From Corynebacterium glaucum (lineage in GTDB: Bacteria > Actinomycetota > Actinomycetes > Mycobacteriales > Mycobacteriaceae): a stretch of 64,000 bases of DNA. Shown here piece by piece: positions 63,839-64,000 of this stretch (position 1 is the stretch's first letter; each line of letters opens with the position of its first letter). Both the position numbers and the translations under genes were made by a program. A model generated the notes under the pieces. The model was not told the origin of the DNA. It did not search any database and was given only the letters and a program-made list of their open reading frames with translations. The DNA is taken from assembly GCF_030408855.1 (NCBI RefSeq), contig NZ_CP047358.1, positions 2,170,001 to 2,234,000 on the forward strand, written 5' to 3'.

Positions 63839-64000
63839 TTAGGCCATGTAGCCGGGGGCTTGCTGGATCGCACCGTCGGACTCGAGGCCATCGAGCCACT
63901 CCATGATCCCCTCACGCGGGCAGTCCGCCCCAATCGACGCCGCGAGCATCCCGCCGGGGCCCAGCTCTACGCGGCACCCGAACGCGAGCAGCGTCTCCGC
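63839..64000 (-). CDS. Unidentified protein, C-terminal part, cut by window edge
   Basis: The visible 53 residues (ending DGLESDGAIQQAPGYMA) are in an open frame running to the window edge. The stop is 21 bp before the sulfurtransferase start, so the two genes are probably co-transcribed with this one first. No family can be assigned from this fragment. Confidence 0.6.
   Translation of the reverse strand, partial: AETLLAFGCRVELGPGGMLAASIGADCPREGIMEWLDGLESDGAIQQAPGYMA

Overview
The window is chromosomal DNA of a Corynebacterium-type actinobacterium. The evidence is direct: a tandem pair of 51- and 45-residue mycomembrane porin genes of the PorH/PorA type, a lone groEL behind CIRCE operators, the glnX-glnH-pknG signalling operon next to pta-ackA, an N-acetylglutamate synthase of the corynebacterial cg3035 type, and a perfect GlxR/CRP-type operator. 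Base composition is GC-rich throughout. Much of the gene order matches what I recall of the Corynebacterium glutamicum cg3008-cg3073 segment. The species cannot be named from sequence alone.

Layout. 1-3.8 kb: end of a secreted-protein gene and a four-gene amino-acid ABC importer. 4.1-8.8 kb: secreted coiled-coil protein, crotonase-family enzyme, polyphosphate kinase 2, porA/porH, alpha/beta hydrolase. 8.8-13 kb: groEL, an M20 peptidase, and a LeuA-regulatory-domain-like protein behind a striking dyad. 13.3-19.8 kb: six-gene Mrp cation/proton antiporter operon with A and B fused. 19.8-26.3 kb: GCS2 ligase, LytR_C protein, DUF3263 protein, peptide deformylase, N-acetylglutamate synthase, exonuclease III, cardiolipin synthase. 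26.6-29.8 kb: DUF559 protein and an ABC exporter with a Nudix hydrolase. 29.9-37.7 kb: glnX-glnH-pknG facing pta-ackA. 37.8 kb: a degenerate PurT-like protein.

39.0-52.4 kb looks like an accessory cell-surface island, lying between the purT-like gene and purA: an Ala/Ser-rich secreted protein, a sortase-like protein, three MSCRAMM-like adhesins and two GH16-like secreted enzymes, all on the minus strand. The three adhesins lack LPXTG signals. They share a different C-terminal module: a Pro-rich hydrophobic helix, a long Pro/Ala/Gln rod, and a nearly invariant last 27 residues. This is the best candidate for an undescribed surface-display system here.

52.5-64 kb returns to core genes: purA, a conserved hypothetical, a GlxR-controlled PRC-barrel/DUF2382 protein, a glycosyltransferase, a FUSC-like membrane protein, class II aldolase, a GH76-like protein, a SpoU methyltransferase, pyrE, a membrane protein and a sulfurtransferase lacking the usual cysteine.

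Two signals cut across the gene map. The decamer GTCGATAAGC occurs 18 times in either orientation, where about 0.1 is expected, and in several reading frames. A palindromic element with AAACCCGGAT ends occurs twice, each time between convergent genes.
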